A stretch of DNA of 64,000 bases from Bacteroides sp. (lineage in GTDB: Bacteria > Bacteroidota > Bacteroidia > Bacteroidales > Muribaculaceae), in NCBI GenBank assembly GCA_023665145.1, contig JAMPEM010000001.1, forward strand, positions 68,598 to 132,597. The letters run 5' to 3'. Position 1 is the stretch's first letter. Each line of letters starts with the position of its first letter. A program made the position numbers and the translations under genes. Positions 1 to 8,232 of this stretch are shown in pieces. The notes below the pieces were generated by a model that was given only the letters and a program-made list of their open reading frames with translations, was not told the origin of the DNA and made no database searches.

Positions 1-564
1 GATTCCCTTGCTATCAGTGATGCATTCAACCGTATTGAAGCATACTCACGCCAGATTGATCTTAAATCAAAAAGAGCTTCCGATTTCCTCGGCAGGGGCA
101 TCCTTTACTCAATGCTCAAAAATTACGAAGCAGCAAAAAATGACTTTACCACAGCTATAGAGCTCGACCCCGAATTTTCCTCAGCTCTTTTTGCCCGAGC
201 CTATAACACTATCATATCTTATTCAAAAAGAGGAGCTAATGAGGACGACAACCTTCATCTACCGGAAATCAGTCCGTACGCATCTGCCATCACCGATCTT
301 GACAACGTCCTCAAATTATACCCTGATATGGAATACGCTTGGTATAACAAAGGAGTAATATACCTCCTTCTCAACGATTTCACATCAGCTTTACAATCCT
401 TCTCAGAAGCAATCCAACTTAACGAATACCTTGGCGAAGCATATTATAACCGAGGATTCTGCTATTTGAAAATGGGAAACAAACGTGCAGCAGAATCTGA
501 TTTACGTAGAGCAGGCGAACTTGGCGTTCTCCCGGCCTATAACGTGCTAAAAAGAATGAATTAA
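1..564 (+). CDS. TPR-repeat protein, 3' part only
   Basis: The frame is open from base 1, so the gene starts before the window; 187 residues are visible, ending at TAA. At least three tetratricopeptide units can be read: one ending in AIELDPEFSSALFARAY, one around LDNVLKLYPDMEYAWYNKGV, and one around FSEAIQLNEYLGEAYYNRGF followed by a closing helix. The spacing of Trp/Tyr, Gly/Ala and Pro is typical of TPRs, which act as protein-protein interaction scaffolds. No catalytic domain is seen, and the N-terminus, which would tell whether it is secreted, is missing. No convincing terminator hairpin separates it from thrS. Confidence 0.85.
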   Translation, partial: DSLAISDAFNRIEAYSRQIDLKSKRASDFLGRGILYSMLKNYEAAKNDFTTAIELDPEFSSALFARAYNTIISYSKRGANEDDNLHLPEISPYASAITDLDNVLKLYPDMEYAWYNKGVIYLLLNDFTSALQSFSEAIQLNEYLGEAYYNRGFCYLKMGNKRAAESDLRRAGELGVLPAYNVLKRMN

Positions 565-618
565 TAATCTTTTTGAGCAAATAGCCCGTTTTTTTATCAT
601 ATTTCCAAAAATTTTTTG

Positions 619-626
619 TATCTTTG
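619..626 (+). promoter_or_regulatory. -7 element of the thrS promoter
   Basis: TATCTTTG followed by CA matches the Bacteroidetes -7 consensus TAnnTTTG. No good TTG lies 20 bases upstream, so the -33 half is weak. Transcription would start near 631 and give a leader of about 65 nt. The leader contains a small hairpin, GGGATA (645-650) pairing with TATCCC (655-660). Confidence 0.55.
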
Positions 627-697
627 CACGTTATTTATAGACAAGGGATAATACTATCCCCGCATATATTGTGTAAAGAATTGAATTTTAACAAAGT

Positions 698-2638
698 ATG
701 ATCAATATAACATTTCCCGACGGCAATTCTCGTCAATACGAAGCCGGAATTACACCATTGCAGATTGCAGAGAGTATAAGCCCGCGATTTGCAAAAGATG
801 TGCTTGCCGCAAAAGTCAACGGCTCGGAATGGGACATCTCTCGTCCCATCAAAGAAGACGCTGCCATTGAGCTTTTCAAATGGGAAGACGCTGAAGGGAA
901 ACACGCTTTTTGGCATTCATCAGCCCACCTTCTCGCTGAAGCTCTTCAAGAGCTTTACCCCGGTGTCAAATTCGGTATCGGCCCTGCCATCGACAACGGT
1001 TTTTATTATGACATAGACCCTGGAGAACACAAAATCACCGATGCCGATTTTGCCAAGATTGAGAAGAAGATGATGGAACTCGTCTCCCGCAAAGAGGACA
1101 TCGTAAGAGCTGACATCTCCAAAGAGGACGCACTTAAAGCATTCGGTGAAAGAGGTGAAACATATAAATGTGAGCTTATCAGCGAGCTTGAAGACGGACA
1201 CATCACCACTTACACACAGGGCGCATTTACCGATCTCTGCCGCGGCCCTCACTTACCAAACACCGCTTCAATAAAGGCTGTCAAAATCCTTTCACTTGCC
1301 GGTGCTTACTGGCGTGGTGACGAAAAACGCGACCAGCTTGTCAGAGTCTATGGTATCAGCTTCCCCAAAAAGAAGATGCTCGACGAATATCTTATAATGC
1401 TTGAAGAAGCAAAGAAACGCGATCACCGCAAATTAGGTAAAGAAATGGAACTATTTGCTTTCTCACATACCGTCGGTGCCGGTCTCCCTCTTTGGCTTCC
1501 CAAAGGGGCAGCACTTCGCGACAGACTTGAGCAATTTCTTCGCAAGATACAGAAAAAATACGGATATCTGCAAGTCATCACACCACATATCGGCAACAAG
1601 ATGCTATATGTAACCTCCGGTCACTGGGCTAAATATGGAAAAGACTCTTTCCAGCCCATCAAAACACCGCAGGAGGATGAAGAGTATATGCTCAAACCGA
1701 TGAACTGTCCGCACCACTGCGAGATATATAAGGCATTCCCACGCAGCTACCGCGATCTTCCTTTACGTTTGGCAGAATTCGGCACAGTATATCGTTACGA
1801 ACAGAGTGGCGAACTTCACGGTCTGACTCGTGTACGCGGATTTACGCAAGATGATGCTCATATCTTCTGTGCACCGGAACAAATCAAGGACGAATTCCTA
1901 AAAGTAATGGATATCATCCTTTACATCTTCCGTGCTCTGAATTTTGACAATTTTGAAGCTCAGATTTCACTTCGAGATCCCAAAAACAAAGAGAAATATA
2001 TAGGCTCAGACGAGAACTGGCATATGGCACAGCAAGCCATCATAGAGGCATGCGCAGAAAAAGGGCTTAAGGCGACTCAAGTGGAAGGTGAAGCAGCCTT
2101 CTATGGTCCGAAGCTTGATTTTATGGTCAAAGATGCAATCGGACGTAAATGGCAGCTTGGCACCATCCAGGTGGATTACAACCTGCCGGAACGTTTCCTG
2201 CTCGAATATACCGGTTCCGACAACCAGAAGCACCGGCCGGTGATGATACACCGTGCGCCTTTCGGTTCTATGGAGAGATTTGTTGCAGTGCTACTTGAAC
2301 ATACGGCCGGAAAACTTCCATTATGGCTCATACCCGAACAGGCTGTTATTCTTCCCATCAGTGAAAAATTCAATGACTACGCATACGAAGTGGTAAAACA
2401 GCTTGACAAGGTTAATGTACGAGCTATTGTAGACGATCGCAACGAAAAAATCGGTAAGAAGATACGTGACAACGAGCTCAAGAAAGTCCCCTACCTTCTC
2501 ATAGTTGGAGAACGTGAGGCTGAAAACGGAGAAGTATCCGTCAGAAAGCAAGGTGAAGGAGACCGTGGCACAATGGAGGTGGCAGATTTTGCTGCTTACA
2601 TTAATGAAGAGGTGGCAAAAATGACACCGGAGGATTAA
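698..2638 (+). CDS. thrS: threonyl-tRNA synthetase
   Basis: Cytoplasmic class II aminoacyl-tRNA synthetase that charges tRNA-Thr. The 646 residues match the usual bacterial length. Domains in order: TGS (about 1-62), the editing domain with HSSAH at 73-77 and DLCRGPH at 179-185, the catalytic core, and a C-terminal anticodon-binding domain from about 540. Expected zinc ligands are present: C337 in MNCPHH and H388 in DDAHIFC; motif 2 is seen around [16 protein letters not shown]. It starts the thrS-infC-rpmI-rplT cluster, an order conserved in many bacteria. ATG at 698 gives the normal TGS start. Confidence 0.98.
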   Translation: MINITFPDGNSRQYEAGITPLQIAESISPRFAKDVLAAKVNGSEWDISRPIKEDAAIELFKWEDAEGKHAFWHSSAHLLAEALQELYPGVKFGIGPAIDNGFYYDIDPGEHKITDADFAKIEKKMMELVSRKEDIVRADISKEDALKAFGERGETYKCELISELEDGHITTYTQGAFTDLCRGPHLPNTASIKAVKILSLAGAYWRGDEKRDQLVRVYGISFPKKKMLDEYLIMLEEAKKRDHRKLGKEMELFAFSHTVGAGLPLWLPKGAALRDRLEQFLRKIQKKYGYLQVITPHIGNKMLYVTSGHWAKYGKDSFQPIKTPQEDEEYMLKPMNCPHHCEIYKAFPRSYRDLPLRLAEFGTVYRYEQSGELHGLTRVRGFTQDDAHIFCAPEQIKDEFLKVMDIILYIFRALNFDNFEAQISLRDPKNKEKYIGSDENWHMAQQAIIEACAEKGLKATQVEGEAAFYGPKLDFMVKDAIGRKWQLGTIQVDYNLPERFLLEYTGSDNQKHRPVMIHRAPFGSMERFVAVLLEHTAGKLPLWLIPEQAVILPISEKFNDYAYEVVKQLDKVNVRAIVDDRNEKIGKKIRDNELKKVPYLLIVGEREAENGEVSVRKQGEGDRGTMEVADFAAYINEEVAKMTPED

Positions 2639-2775
2639 AAAACAAAGTAAAAATACCCTGCAGCGGGGATAAAACTTCCCTCTACTATTGAGGATTAAAA
2701 AAACAAACTACAGTCGACCCGAAGGCTTATTCCGAATAAAGGAGAGAGCCGGAGGTCGAGGCGAAAAAAAATTTA
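2639..2775 (+). promoter_or_regulatory. thrS-infC intergenic leader
   Basis: A 137-base gap. The end of thrS (AGGATTAAAAAACAAA from 2631) is nearly duplicated at 2691. A long hairpin can be drawn from TCGACC (2713-2718) to GGTCGA (2754-2759), with an inner GGCT/AGCC pairing, just before the infC start. No TAnnTTTG promoter is visible, so it may be an untranslated segment within one transcript. Autoregulation of the IF3/L20 operon through leader RNA is known in other bacteria; that role here is inference. Confidence 0.35.
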
Positions 2776-3468
2776 ATGGAGAAAAAACCGAATTTCAGTG
2801 GTCCGCGCAAACCATTCGGATCGCGTCCCAAACCGGGACAGAAAGGCCGCAGAGGCGATAGAGTCGACAAAGACCCATATTTGACAAACGAACAAATTCG
2901 TGCCAAAGAGGTACGTCTTGTGGGCGATAATGTAGAACAGGGGATTTATCCTATAGATAAAGCCCGTCGTATCGCTGAAAAAATGGAGCTTGACCTGATT
3001 GAGATTTCTCCAAATGCCGAGCCTCCCGTATGCCGTATTCTTGACTATCAGAAATTCCTGTATCAACAGAAGAAACGACAGAAGGAACAGAAGGCAAAGG
3101 CAGCCAAAGTAGTAGTGAAAGAGATTAGATTCGGACCGCAAACGGATGACCACGACTACAATTTCAAGCTTAAACACGCTGTGGGATTTCTCAAGGAGGG
3201 TTCGAAGGTTAAGGCATATGTATTTTTCCGTGGAAGATCTATCCTCTTCAAGGAGCAAGGAGAAGTGCTGCTTCTGAGATTTGCCAATGATTTGGAGGAG
3301 TATGGAAAAGTTGAGATGATGCCCGTGCTTGAAGGGAAACGAATGAGCATTATGCTTGCACCGTTAAAAGCTGCACCAAAGAAAGCACCTAAAGAGCAAA
3401 AGGAAGTAAAGGAACAGTCGAAACCGACATCAGCTGAGAGTGGTGTAGATGCCATAGAAACAGAATAA
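2776..3468 (+). CDS. infC: translation initiation factor IF-3
   Basis: IF-3 binds the 30S subunit, discriminates the initiator tRNA and start codon, and prevents premature 50S joining. It has 230 residues, longer than the ~180 of E. coli because of a basic N-terminal tail (about 1-35) and a Lys/Glu-rich C-terminal tail after residue 195. The N-domain is recognisable from [15 protein letters not shown], the linker is the lysine-rich stretch near 95-115, and the C-domain begins with [20 protein letters not shown]. The ATG at 2776 is the usual start in this operon; whether it is a non-AUG-type regulated start, as in E. coli, is not supported. Confidence 0.97.
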   Translation: MEKKPNFSGPRKPFGSRPKPGQKGRRGDRVDKDPYLTNEQIRAKEVRLVGDNVEQGIYPIDKARRIAEKMELDLIEISPNAEPPVCRILDYQKFLYQQKKRQKEQKAKAAKVVVKEIRFGPQTDDHDYNFKLKHAVGFLKEGSKVKAYVFFRGRSILFKEQGEVLLLRFANDLEEYGKVEMMPVLEGKRMSIMLAPLKAAPKKAPKEQKEVKEQSKPTSAESGVDAIETE

Positions 3469-3581
3469 CCATACAGGACTAAACATATACTCTGCTGCTA
3501 AGGAGAGTGACACAGAGAAATAAGTAGAGACCGTAGGCACCAAGTGCCGAGGTGAATTTTAAACAACTAAATTTTCAAAAA

Positions 3582-3779
3582 ATGCCTAAGGTAAAAACCA
3601 ATGCCGCAGCAAAAAAACGCTTCGCGTTGACCGGCACAGGGAAAGTGAAAAGAAAACACGCTTATCACAGCCACATTCTGACTAAGAAGTCAAAAAAGCG
3701 TAAAAGAAATCTTGACCACACCGGATTGGTGGCAGATGCCAACATGAAGTCAGTCAAAGAGCTTCTTAACCTTCGTTAA
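3582..3779 (+). CDS. rpmI: 50S ribosomal protein L35
   Basis: Small, very basic ribosomal protein of 65 residues, beginning [20 protein letters not shown], the canonical L35 start. A GTG at 3552 would add ten residues ([10 protein letters not shown]) that do not belong to the family, so ATG 3582 is chosen. A small hairpin GGCAC/GTGCC (3536-3548) lies just upstream in the infC-rpmI gap. It sits between infC and rplT in the conserved operon. Confidence 0.97.
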   Translation: MPKVKTNAAAKKRFALTGTGKVKRKHAYHSHILTKKSKKRKRNLDHTGLVADANMKSVKELLNLR

Positions 3780-3881
3780 GCTTTTCCATCATCTCCTCAT
3801 TTACCAACTTTTTTATTAACCGAATGTACAGCACCGAAAGCGTCGAAATGGCCGCTGTCATTCAAAAAATGAAGTAAAAAA

Positions 3882-4232
3882 ATGCCAAGATCAGTCAACC
3901 ACGTTGCCTCGAGAGCAAAAAGAAAGAAAATTCTTAAACTGACCCGCGGTTATTATGGTAGCCGCCGCAATGTATGGACCGTAGCCAAGAATACTTGGGA
4001 AAAAGGTCTAACCTACGCATACCGTGACCGCAAACAGAAAAAGCGCAATTTCCGCGCCCTTTGGATTCAGCGTATCAACGCTGCAGCCCGTCTTGAGGAT
4101 CTTTCATACAGCAAGCTGATGGGTCTTATCCACAAAGCGGGAATCGAGATTAACCGTAAGGTGCTCGCTGACCTCGCTCTCAACAATCCTGCAGCTTTCA
4201 AAGCTATTGTAGACAAAGTGAAGAATGCGTAA
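3882..4232 (+). CDS. rplT: 50S ribosomal protein L20
   Basis: 116 residues starting [20 protein letters not shown]20 binds 23S rRNA early in 50S assembly and in some bacteria represses its own operon. The basic N-terminal arm and the globular C-terminal part ([21 protein letters not shown]) are both present, so length and content are normal. It closes the infC operon and is followed by several hairpins at 4231-4387. Confidence 0.98.
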   Translation: MPRSVNHVASRAKRKKILKLTRGYYGSRRNVWTVAKNTWEKGLTYAYRDRKQKKRNFRALWIQRINAAARLEDLSYSKLMGLIHKAGIEINRKVLADLALNNPAAFKAIVDKVKNA

Positions 4233-4390
4233 GTGATTCACGGAGGGTTTATATCTCCGTTATTTCACTTTATAGGGACGAATGTCTACTCCAAGACTCG
4301 TCCTTTATGCTGCAATGAAGCCATAGAGCTTCCTCATACCAAGAGCAAAATCTGTGTTCCGGCTGAAGGCTTTTAACCTTCAGCCGGATT
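4231..4390 (+). terminator. Hairpin array downstream of rplT
   Basis: Three successive stem-loops follow the rplT stop. First, AAGTGA (4231-4236) with TCACTT (4265-4270), enclosing ACGGAG (4240-4245)/CTCCGT (4255-4260). Second, GGACGA (4276-4281)/TCGTCC (4298-4303), enclosing GTCT/AGAC and followed by TTTAT. Third, an 11-bp perfect stem CCGGCTGAAGG (4359-4369)/CCTTCAGCCGG (4377-4387) with a 7-nt loop. The second looks like the operon terminator. The third lacks a T-run and may belong to a separate small RNA. Confidence 0.55.
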
Positions 4391-4666
4391 CACTTTATCG
4401 TATTATATACCCTTTATCGGATTATATACCATTGTTATAGGAACATTTTTCTCAACGGTTGTTAACATTTTTTATAACCTATAGCGTTAAACTTTTCTTT
4501 TTTTGAGGTGTCTATTTAATTGAAAGTCGAAATAAATTTCCACAGTTTTTTAAGATAATTGCGCAACTTCTTAATTTCTATGAATTAGATAATTCTTGTG
4601 GTAAGATTTTGACAATTGTATAACATCATGTCTTTATTAATAAAGACAAATAAAATGAAATAGAAA
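4391..4666. other. AT-rich intergenic stretch with an 18-bp palindrome
   Basis: About 275 bases without a coding frame between rplT and the KCDKK-repeat gene. The only strong feature is a perfect palindrome, GTCTTTATTAATAAAGAC (4630-4647), 19 bases before the next start codon and so placed like an operator. No exact TAnnTTTG promoter was found. Confidence 0.4.
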
Positions 4667-5503
4667 ATGAAACGCATATTAATGACTATCGGTTTGTGTC
4701 TTGCATTATCTTCAGGAATCTCCGTTATGGCTCAAAACACGGACAATCAGACCGACCAAAAGAAAACAGAATGTGTAAAGGGAGAAAAATGCAAAAAGGA
4801 CTCCAAGAAAGATAAGAATGACAAAAAAAAGTGCGACAAGAAGAAGTGCGACAAGAAGAAGTGCGACAAGAAGAAGTGCGACAAAAAGAAGTGCGACAAG
4901 AAGAAGTGCGACAAAAAGAAGTGCGACAAAAAGAAGTGCGACAAGAAGAAGTGCGACAAAAAGAAGTGCGATAAGAAAAAAGATCGTAAAGATTGCAAAG
5001 CTGATTCAATAAGAGGTGACAGGAATTTTAAATGTGTCCTCCCCGGCCCTAACGGGGAACGCCCCGGAGATGGTTTTCGTCCCAAAGGATTCAAGCATGA
5101 GCAAAATTTATTTGAGGGGATAGAGTTGAGCGCGGAACAAAAACTCAAGATTGACGAAATAAAGGGGAAGCATCAGGAAAAGGTTCGTCAATCCAAGAAG
5201 AAAAATGACGAAAAACGTGCCAAACTTCGTGAACAGGCAAGAAAAGATGCGGAAAAAATCCGTAATGATTTTTACAAAGATCTGGCAAAAATTCTTACAC
5301 CGGCGCAGATGGTGCAGTATAAACAGAACAAGGAGCAAAAGGAACGTATGCGTAAAGAACACAGAGACCACCGCAAGGATTTTGACAAAGACAATCGTTC
5401 AAATCGTCCGTTGCAACATGACAAGTATCGCTCACCCAAAGAAGATTTGAAAAAGCTGCAGCCCGCTGAACAACCTATGCTTCTCACAGATCCTGAAGAT
5501 TAA
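4667..5503 (+). CDS. secreted Spy/CpxP-like protein with ten KCDKK repeats
   Basis: 278 residues with a Sec signal peptide (MKRILMTIGLCLALSSG..., probable cleavage after MAQ near residue 23). Residues 55-104 are exactly ten tandem KCDKK units, encoded by near-identical 15-bp repeats (4829-4978). The C-terminal half is helical and highly charged, and carries two motifs resembling the LTxxQ pair of periplasmic Spy/CpxP-type chaperones: LSAEQKLKI near 153 and LTPAQMVQY near 209. The regular cysteines and lysines suggest metal binding or binding of an acidic surface, but this is inference. It stands alone, with a terminator-like hairpin at 5641-5675 and a palindrome upstream. Repeat number may vary between strains. 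Confidence 0.75.
   Translation: MKRILMTIGLCLALSSGISVMAQNTDNQTDQKKTECVKGEKCKKDSKKDKNDKKKCDKKKCDKKKCDKKKCDKKKCDKKKCDKKKCDKKKCDKKKCDKKKCDKKKDRKDCKADSIRGDRNFKCVLPGPNGERPGDGFRPKGFKHEQNLFEGIELSAEQKLKIDEIKGKHQEKVRQSKKKNDEKRAKLREQARKDAEKIRNDFYKDLAKILTPAQMVQYKQNKEQKERMRKEHRDHRKDFDKDNRSNRPLQHDKYRSPKEDLKKLQPAEQPMLLTDPED
4829..4978 (+). repeat. Ten 15-bp tandem repeats inside a coding region
   Basis: Ten copies of AAGTGCGACAARAAR keep the reading frame and encode KCDKK. Copies differ only at third positions (AAG/AAA, GAC/GAT), so the array looks recently expanded but under protein-level constraint. Confidence 0.95.
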
Positions 5504-5768
5504 CGAGATTTTTTAAGTTTTTTACACTGCTCTTGAACTTTAAAAAATAACAATTGTTTAAGATATAGAAAGGTAATTGTAGCCACATTGCCATTTCGCA
5601 TCGACGTGAGTCGGCAAAATAATAAAACAATGATTGCTACAAAACGGAGTGACGGTTGCGACCACACTCCGTTTTTTGTCATTCACAGTCACCGGATGAC
5701 ACCCTATTCCATTCATTTTTTCAAACCAAGATTGATATATATGTGTTATACTTAAAAACACACATATT
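5504..5768 (+). terminator. Intergenic region with strong terminator
   Basis: AAAACGGAGTG (5641-5651) pairs perfectly with CACTCCGTTTT (5665-5675), followed by TTG. Upstream, TTGTAGC (about 5577) can pair with GCTACAA (about 5636), enclosing a CGAC-GTGA-GTCG hairpin, so a short structured RNA ending at this terminator is possible. The last 17 bases before the cupin start are identical to those before frc. Confidence 0.7.
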
Positions 5769-6065
5769 ATGGAACTAAAGAAGAAAATTGATTACGAAAA
5801 CGGACAAATCAACAAGTTGCCAATTCTGACTACCGATACAGGATCTATCACACTTTTAGCATTTGACAAGGGGACTGAGCTTGACACACATGCTGCACCT
5901 TGCGATGTCATGTTGCTCATTATTGATGGTACAGGAGTCATTACCCTTGAGGGAAACGATATGGTGCTCAAAGAGGGTGAATTTCTGACAATGCGTAAGG
6001 GTGTGCAACATTCTGTCAGGGCTGAGAAGAAATTTAAAATGGTACTTACAAAACTCGGCAATTAG
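5769..6065 (+). CDS. small cupin-domain protein
   Basis: 98 residues forming a single cupin barrel. Conserved pieces are DTHAAPCDVMLLIIDGTGVI (first cupin motif, with His and Asp in place of the usual HxH) and GEFLTMRKGVQHSV (second motif with its His). Single-domain cupins serve as small metalloenzymes or ligand binders; the substrate cannot be told. It stands alone between two terminators. Its start codon is preceded by the same 17 bases as the formyl-CoA transferase gene 48 kb away, hinting at similar expression, though an A-rich translation signal is enough to explain it. Confidence 0.85.
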   Translation: MELKKKIDYENGQINKLPILTTDTGSITLLAFDKGTELDTHAAPCDVMLLIIDGTGVITLEGNDMVLKEGEFLTMRKGVQHSVRAEKKFKMVLTKLGN

Positions 6066-6128
6066 CGAGTGACATAAATTAATTCTTCACAGCATTCTAC
6101 AAATACAAATAGTATGTTTATAACAAAC

Positions 6129-6154
6129 GGGGTGACTCTTTTTTGAATCACCCC
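6129..6154. terminator. Bidirectional terminator between convergent genes
   Basis: GGGGTGA (6129-6135) pairs with TCACCCC (6148-6154), with T-rich sequence on both sides. The stop codon of the leftward S4 gene (6148-6150) lies inside the stem. Confidence 0.75.
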
Positions 6155-6591
6155 ATTTTGTCATATTCATCGTCATCATCCTCCCAGTCCAAAAAGAAAT
6201 TGTCAGCGTAAGAATCTTCCTTGAATCGGTTCATCTCCCGGCTGTCCCTTTTTGTCGGCCTGCCGAGTCCTTTCCGTCTGTCTACAAAGCCGGATATTTT
6301 GGTCATCTCGAGCAGGTCGTATTGTTCTTTCGATGTCAGATTTTCAAGATAATCAGGCACTAATTTTGCCCCTAATCTACCTGTAGGTATTGCAGTTACC
6401 TTAAATGTATAGGTAATCGGGGGCTTTTTAACATCGATAATATCCCCCGGTTTTATGCTGCGTGAGGGTTTAAGTATAGTGCCATTCTGTGTCACTCTCC
6501 CCTTTTTGCAAGCATCAGTAGCCATGGTGCGTGTTTTGAAGATTCTCATCTCCCACAGCCATTTATCAATTCGTTCTTCAGTCTTGGGCAT
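6148..6591 (-). CDS. S4-domain RNA-binding protein, Hsp15 (HslR) type
   Basis: 147 residues. The S4 domain fills the N-terminal 60 residues (RIDKWLWEMRIFKTRTMATD, then KKGRVTQNGTILKPS), the fold that binds structured RNA. Family members such as HslR bind 50S subunits carrying nascent chains and help recycle stalled ribosomes. The C-terminus is variable and acidic (WEDDDDEYD). It lies 16 bases downstream of pth, the peptidyl-tRNA hydrolase, in the same direction, so the pair probably forms a ribosome-rescue operon. Confidence 0.92.
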   Translation of the reverse strand: MPKTEERIDKWLWEMRIFKTRTMATDACKKGRVTQNGTILKPSRSIKPGDIIDVKKPPITYTFKVTAIPTGRLGAKLVPDYLENLTSKEQYDLLEMTKISGFVDRRKGLGRPTKRDSREMNRFKEDSYADNFFLDWEDDDDEYDKMG

Positions 6592-6607
6592 CTGATAGGT
6601 ATCTCAA

Positions 6608-7174
6608 TTATTTATTGTTAAAGTGGGTCATGGCAAATTCAGGGCCGCTAAGACAGAATGCTTTAACAGCTTCAGCCGCTATCTCAAGACGTTCCGGAAG
6701 CAGCTTCTGTTCTTGTTCGGGAAATCTGCCAAGTACAAAATCTATTTGTCCCCCTTTGGGGAAATCGTTGCCAACTCCGAATCTCAGTCGCGCATAATTT
6801 TGATTTCCCAATTCGTATGCAATATTTTTGAGTCCGTTATGACCGGCATCAGAGCCATTCTTGCGTAAACGAAGTGCACCGAATGGAAGAGCCAAGTCGT
6901 CTACAATTACAAGAAGATTTGCAAGGGGTAATTTCTCCTTGTTCATCCAATACTTAACGGCAAGTCCGGAAAGATTCATGAACGTGCCCGGTTTGAGAAG
7001 GAGAAGTTCGCAGTTTTTAACTTTGATTTTCGACATGGTGCCATATCTGCAAGATTCAAAAGGTGCAGACGCTTCAAGCGCGAGCTTCTCTACCACCATA
7101 AAACCGGCATTATGGCGTGTACCTTCGTATTCGCGACCCGGATTTCCGAGTCCTACGATTAGAAATTTTTTCAT
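6608..7174 (-). CDS. pth: peptidyl-tRNA hydrolase
   Basis: Hydrolyses peptidyl-tRNA released from aborted translation. [20 protein letters not shown] begins the family fold, and RHNAGF carries the catalytic His; the conserved DLALPFG and SDAGHNGLK segments follow. From ATG 7174 the protein has 188 residues, the usual length. The frame is open to an ATG at 7255, which would add 27 residues not known in the family; I prefer 7174. It is followed closely by the S4-domain gene, and the rplY terminator (7295-7325) lies just upstream. Confidence 0.95.
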   Translation of the reverse strand: MKKFLIVGLGNPGREYEGTRHNAGFMVVEKLALEASAPFESCRYGTMSKIKVKNCELLLLKPGTFMNLSGLAVKYWMNKEKLPLANLLVIVDDLALPFGALRLRKNGSDAGHNGLKNIAYELGNQNYARLRFGVGNDFPKGGQIDFVLGRFPEQEQKLLPERLEIAAEAVKAFCLSGPEFAMTHFNNK

Positions 7175-7294
7175 ATCCGGGTTGGGTTGAGGATTGTTAT
7201 AATCAGATATTAACAATCCAATTAATACTCTTTTTATTGAATCAAATATTTTCACAAACTCCCTGCAAATAGATTAGAGGTTGTTATGTATGCA

Positions 7295-7325
7295 GACGGA
7301 GACTCCTCTGATGTGAGTCTCCGTC
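7295..7325 (-). terminator. Terminator after rplY
   Basis: An 11-bp perfect inverted repeat, GACGGAGACTC (7295-7305) and GAGTCTCCGTC (7315-7325), lies 35 bases past the leftward rplY stop. Confidence 0.7.
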
Positions 7326-7359
7326 CGTTATAGTAAAATTAAATATAGTAGATACTATA

Positions 7360-8013
7360 TTAAGCTTGAGCAGCTTTGGCCTGAGCACCGCGTGCAGCAC
7401 GAGTGAGCTGAACAGCACATACTACGGCATTCTTTGCATTCATAAGCTCGAGGCCTTCGTAATAAAGGTCACCGACTGCAAGTGATTTGCCGAGACCGAG
7501 GCTGTCTACATTCACTACGAGACGTTCGGGGATATCAGTGTAAGGAGCTTTTACTTTCAGCTTACGCATTGAAAGAGTGAGCTTACCACCGGCTTTGACA
7601 CCTTCTGCATGGCCTTCTATCTGAACGGGGACTTCCATAACAATTGGTTTCTCGGGGAAAACTTCAAGGAAGTCGATATGAAGAATTGTATCTTTTACGG
7701 GTTGGAACTGAATCTCTTTCATCACAGCTGTGCGTTTCTCACCGTTAAGTTCGAGATCAATCTCGAAAATATCGGGGGTATAAATAAGCTTGCGCACTGC
7801 ATCTTGTTCCACTACGATGTCGGTAGTGATGATACCGCGTTTGTCATCAATCTCTACAAGTTTTTCACCGGGTTTGAGTGATTCTTTGTAGGGAAGTTCA
7901 ACGATTTTGCCACCATTGAGGACTGCGGGGATTTTCCCTTCTACACGAAGAACTTTGCTCGATTTTTTGCCGAGATTTTCACGTGGTTCGGCTTTGAGCT
8001 CGAATTTTTTCAT
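7360..8013 (-). CDS. rplY: 50S ribosomal protein L25 / general stress protein Ctc
   Basis: 217 residues, the two-domain CTC/TL5 form of L25 that binds 5S rRNA. The N-terminal beta-barrel runs from MKKFELKAEPRENLGKKSSK to about 95, followed by the beta-rich C-terminal domain (DFLEVFPEKPIVMEVPVQIE, then VKAGGKLTLSMRKLKV). The C-terminus ends in an alanine-rich tail (RAARGAQAKAAQA). It has its own promoter at 8153-8183 and a terminator at 7295-7325, so it is monocistronic and separate from pth, though the two are often neighbours. Confidence 0.96.
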   Translation of the reverse strand: MKKFELKAEPRENLGKKSSKVLRVEGKIPAVLNGGKIVELPYKESLKPGEKLVEIDDKRGIITTDIVVEQDAVRKLIYTPDIFEIDLELNGEKRTAVMKEIQFQPVKDTILHIDFLEVFPEKPIVMEVPVQIEGHAEGVKAGGKLTLSMRKLKVKAPYTDIPERLVVNVDSLGLGKSLAVGDLYYEGLELMNAKNAVVCAVQLTRAARGAQAKAAQA

Positions 8014-8152
8014 TGTCTTCTAAAAAAAATGTGTTACTAAAAATAAGTTTGGCTCCCGATGAGTGGAGCATTTTGCCTCATAATTGACTGAAGCTCAACA
8101 GATTTCCCATCACACGGGCGCAAATCCGCAGATTACTCAGCGATTTGCGACG

Positions 8153-8183
8153 CAAAATTACAAAATTTCCGGTTGAAAGCCAA
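8153..8183 (-). promoter_or_regulatory. rplY promoter
   Basis: Read on the minus strand: TTG (8183-8181), 20 bases, TAATTTTG (8160-8153). Transcription from about 8147 gives a leader of roughly 135 nt before rplY. Confidence 0.75.
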
Positions 8184-8232
8184 ACTATTTTACCATTTTT
8201 TTCGATTTTTGTGCGAAAGAAACACGGCATCC

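Noticed and set aside
4725-5148. Two long minus-strand frames and a plus-strand frame (4818-5012) over the KCDKK repeat
   Set aside because: They are repetitive shadows (RTSFC..., LSHFF..., SATRR...) of a 15-bp repeat that is open in all frames; only the 4667 frame has a signal peptide and a sensible C-terminus.
7175-7255. N-terminal extension of peptidyl-tRNA hydrolase
   Set aside because: The 27 added residues are not part of the Pth fold, which begins at [13 protein letters not shown].
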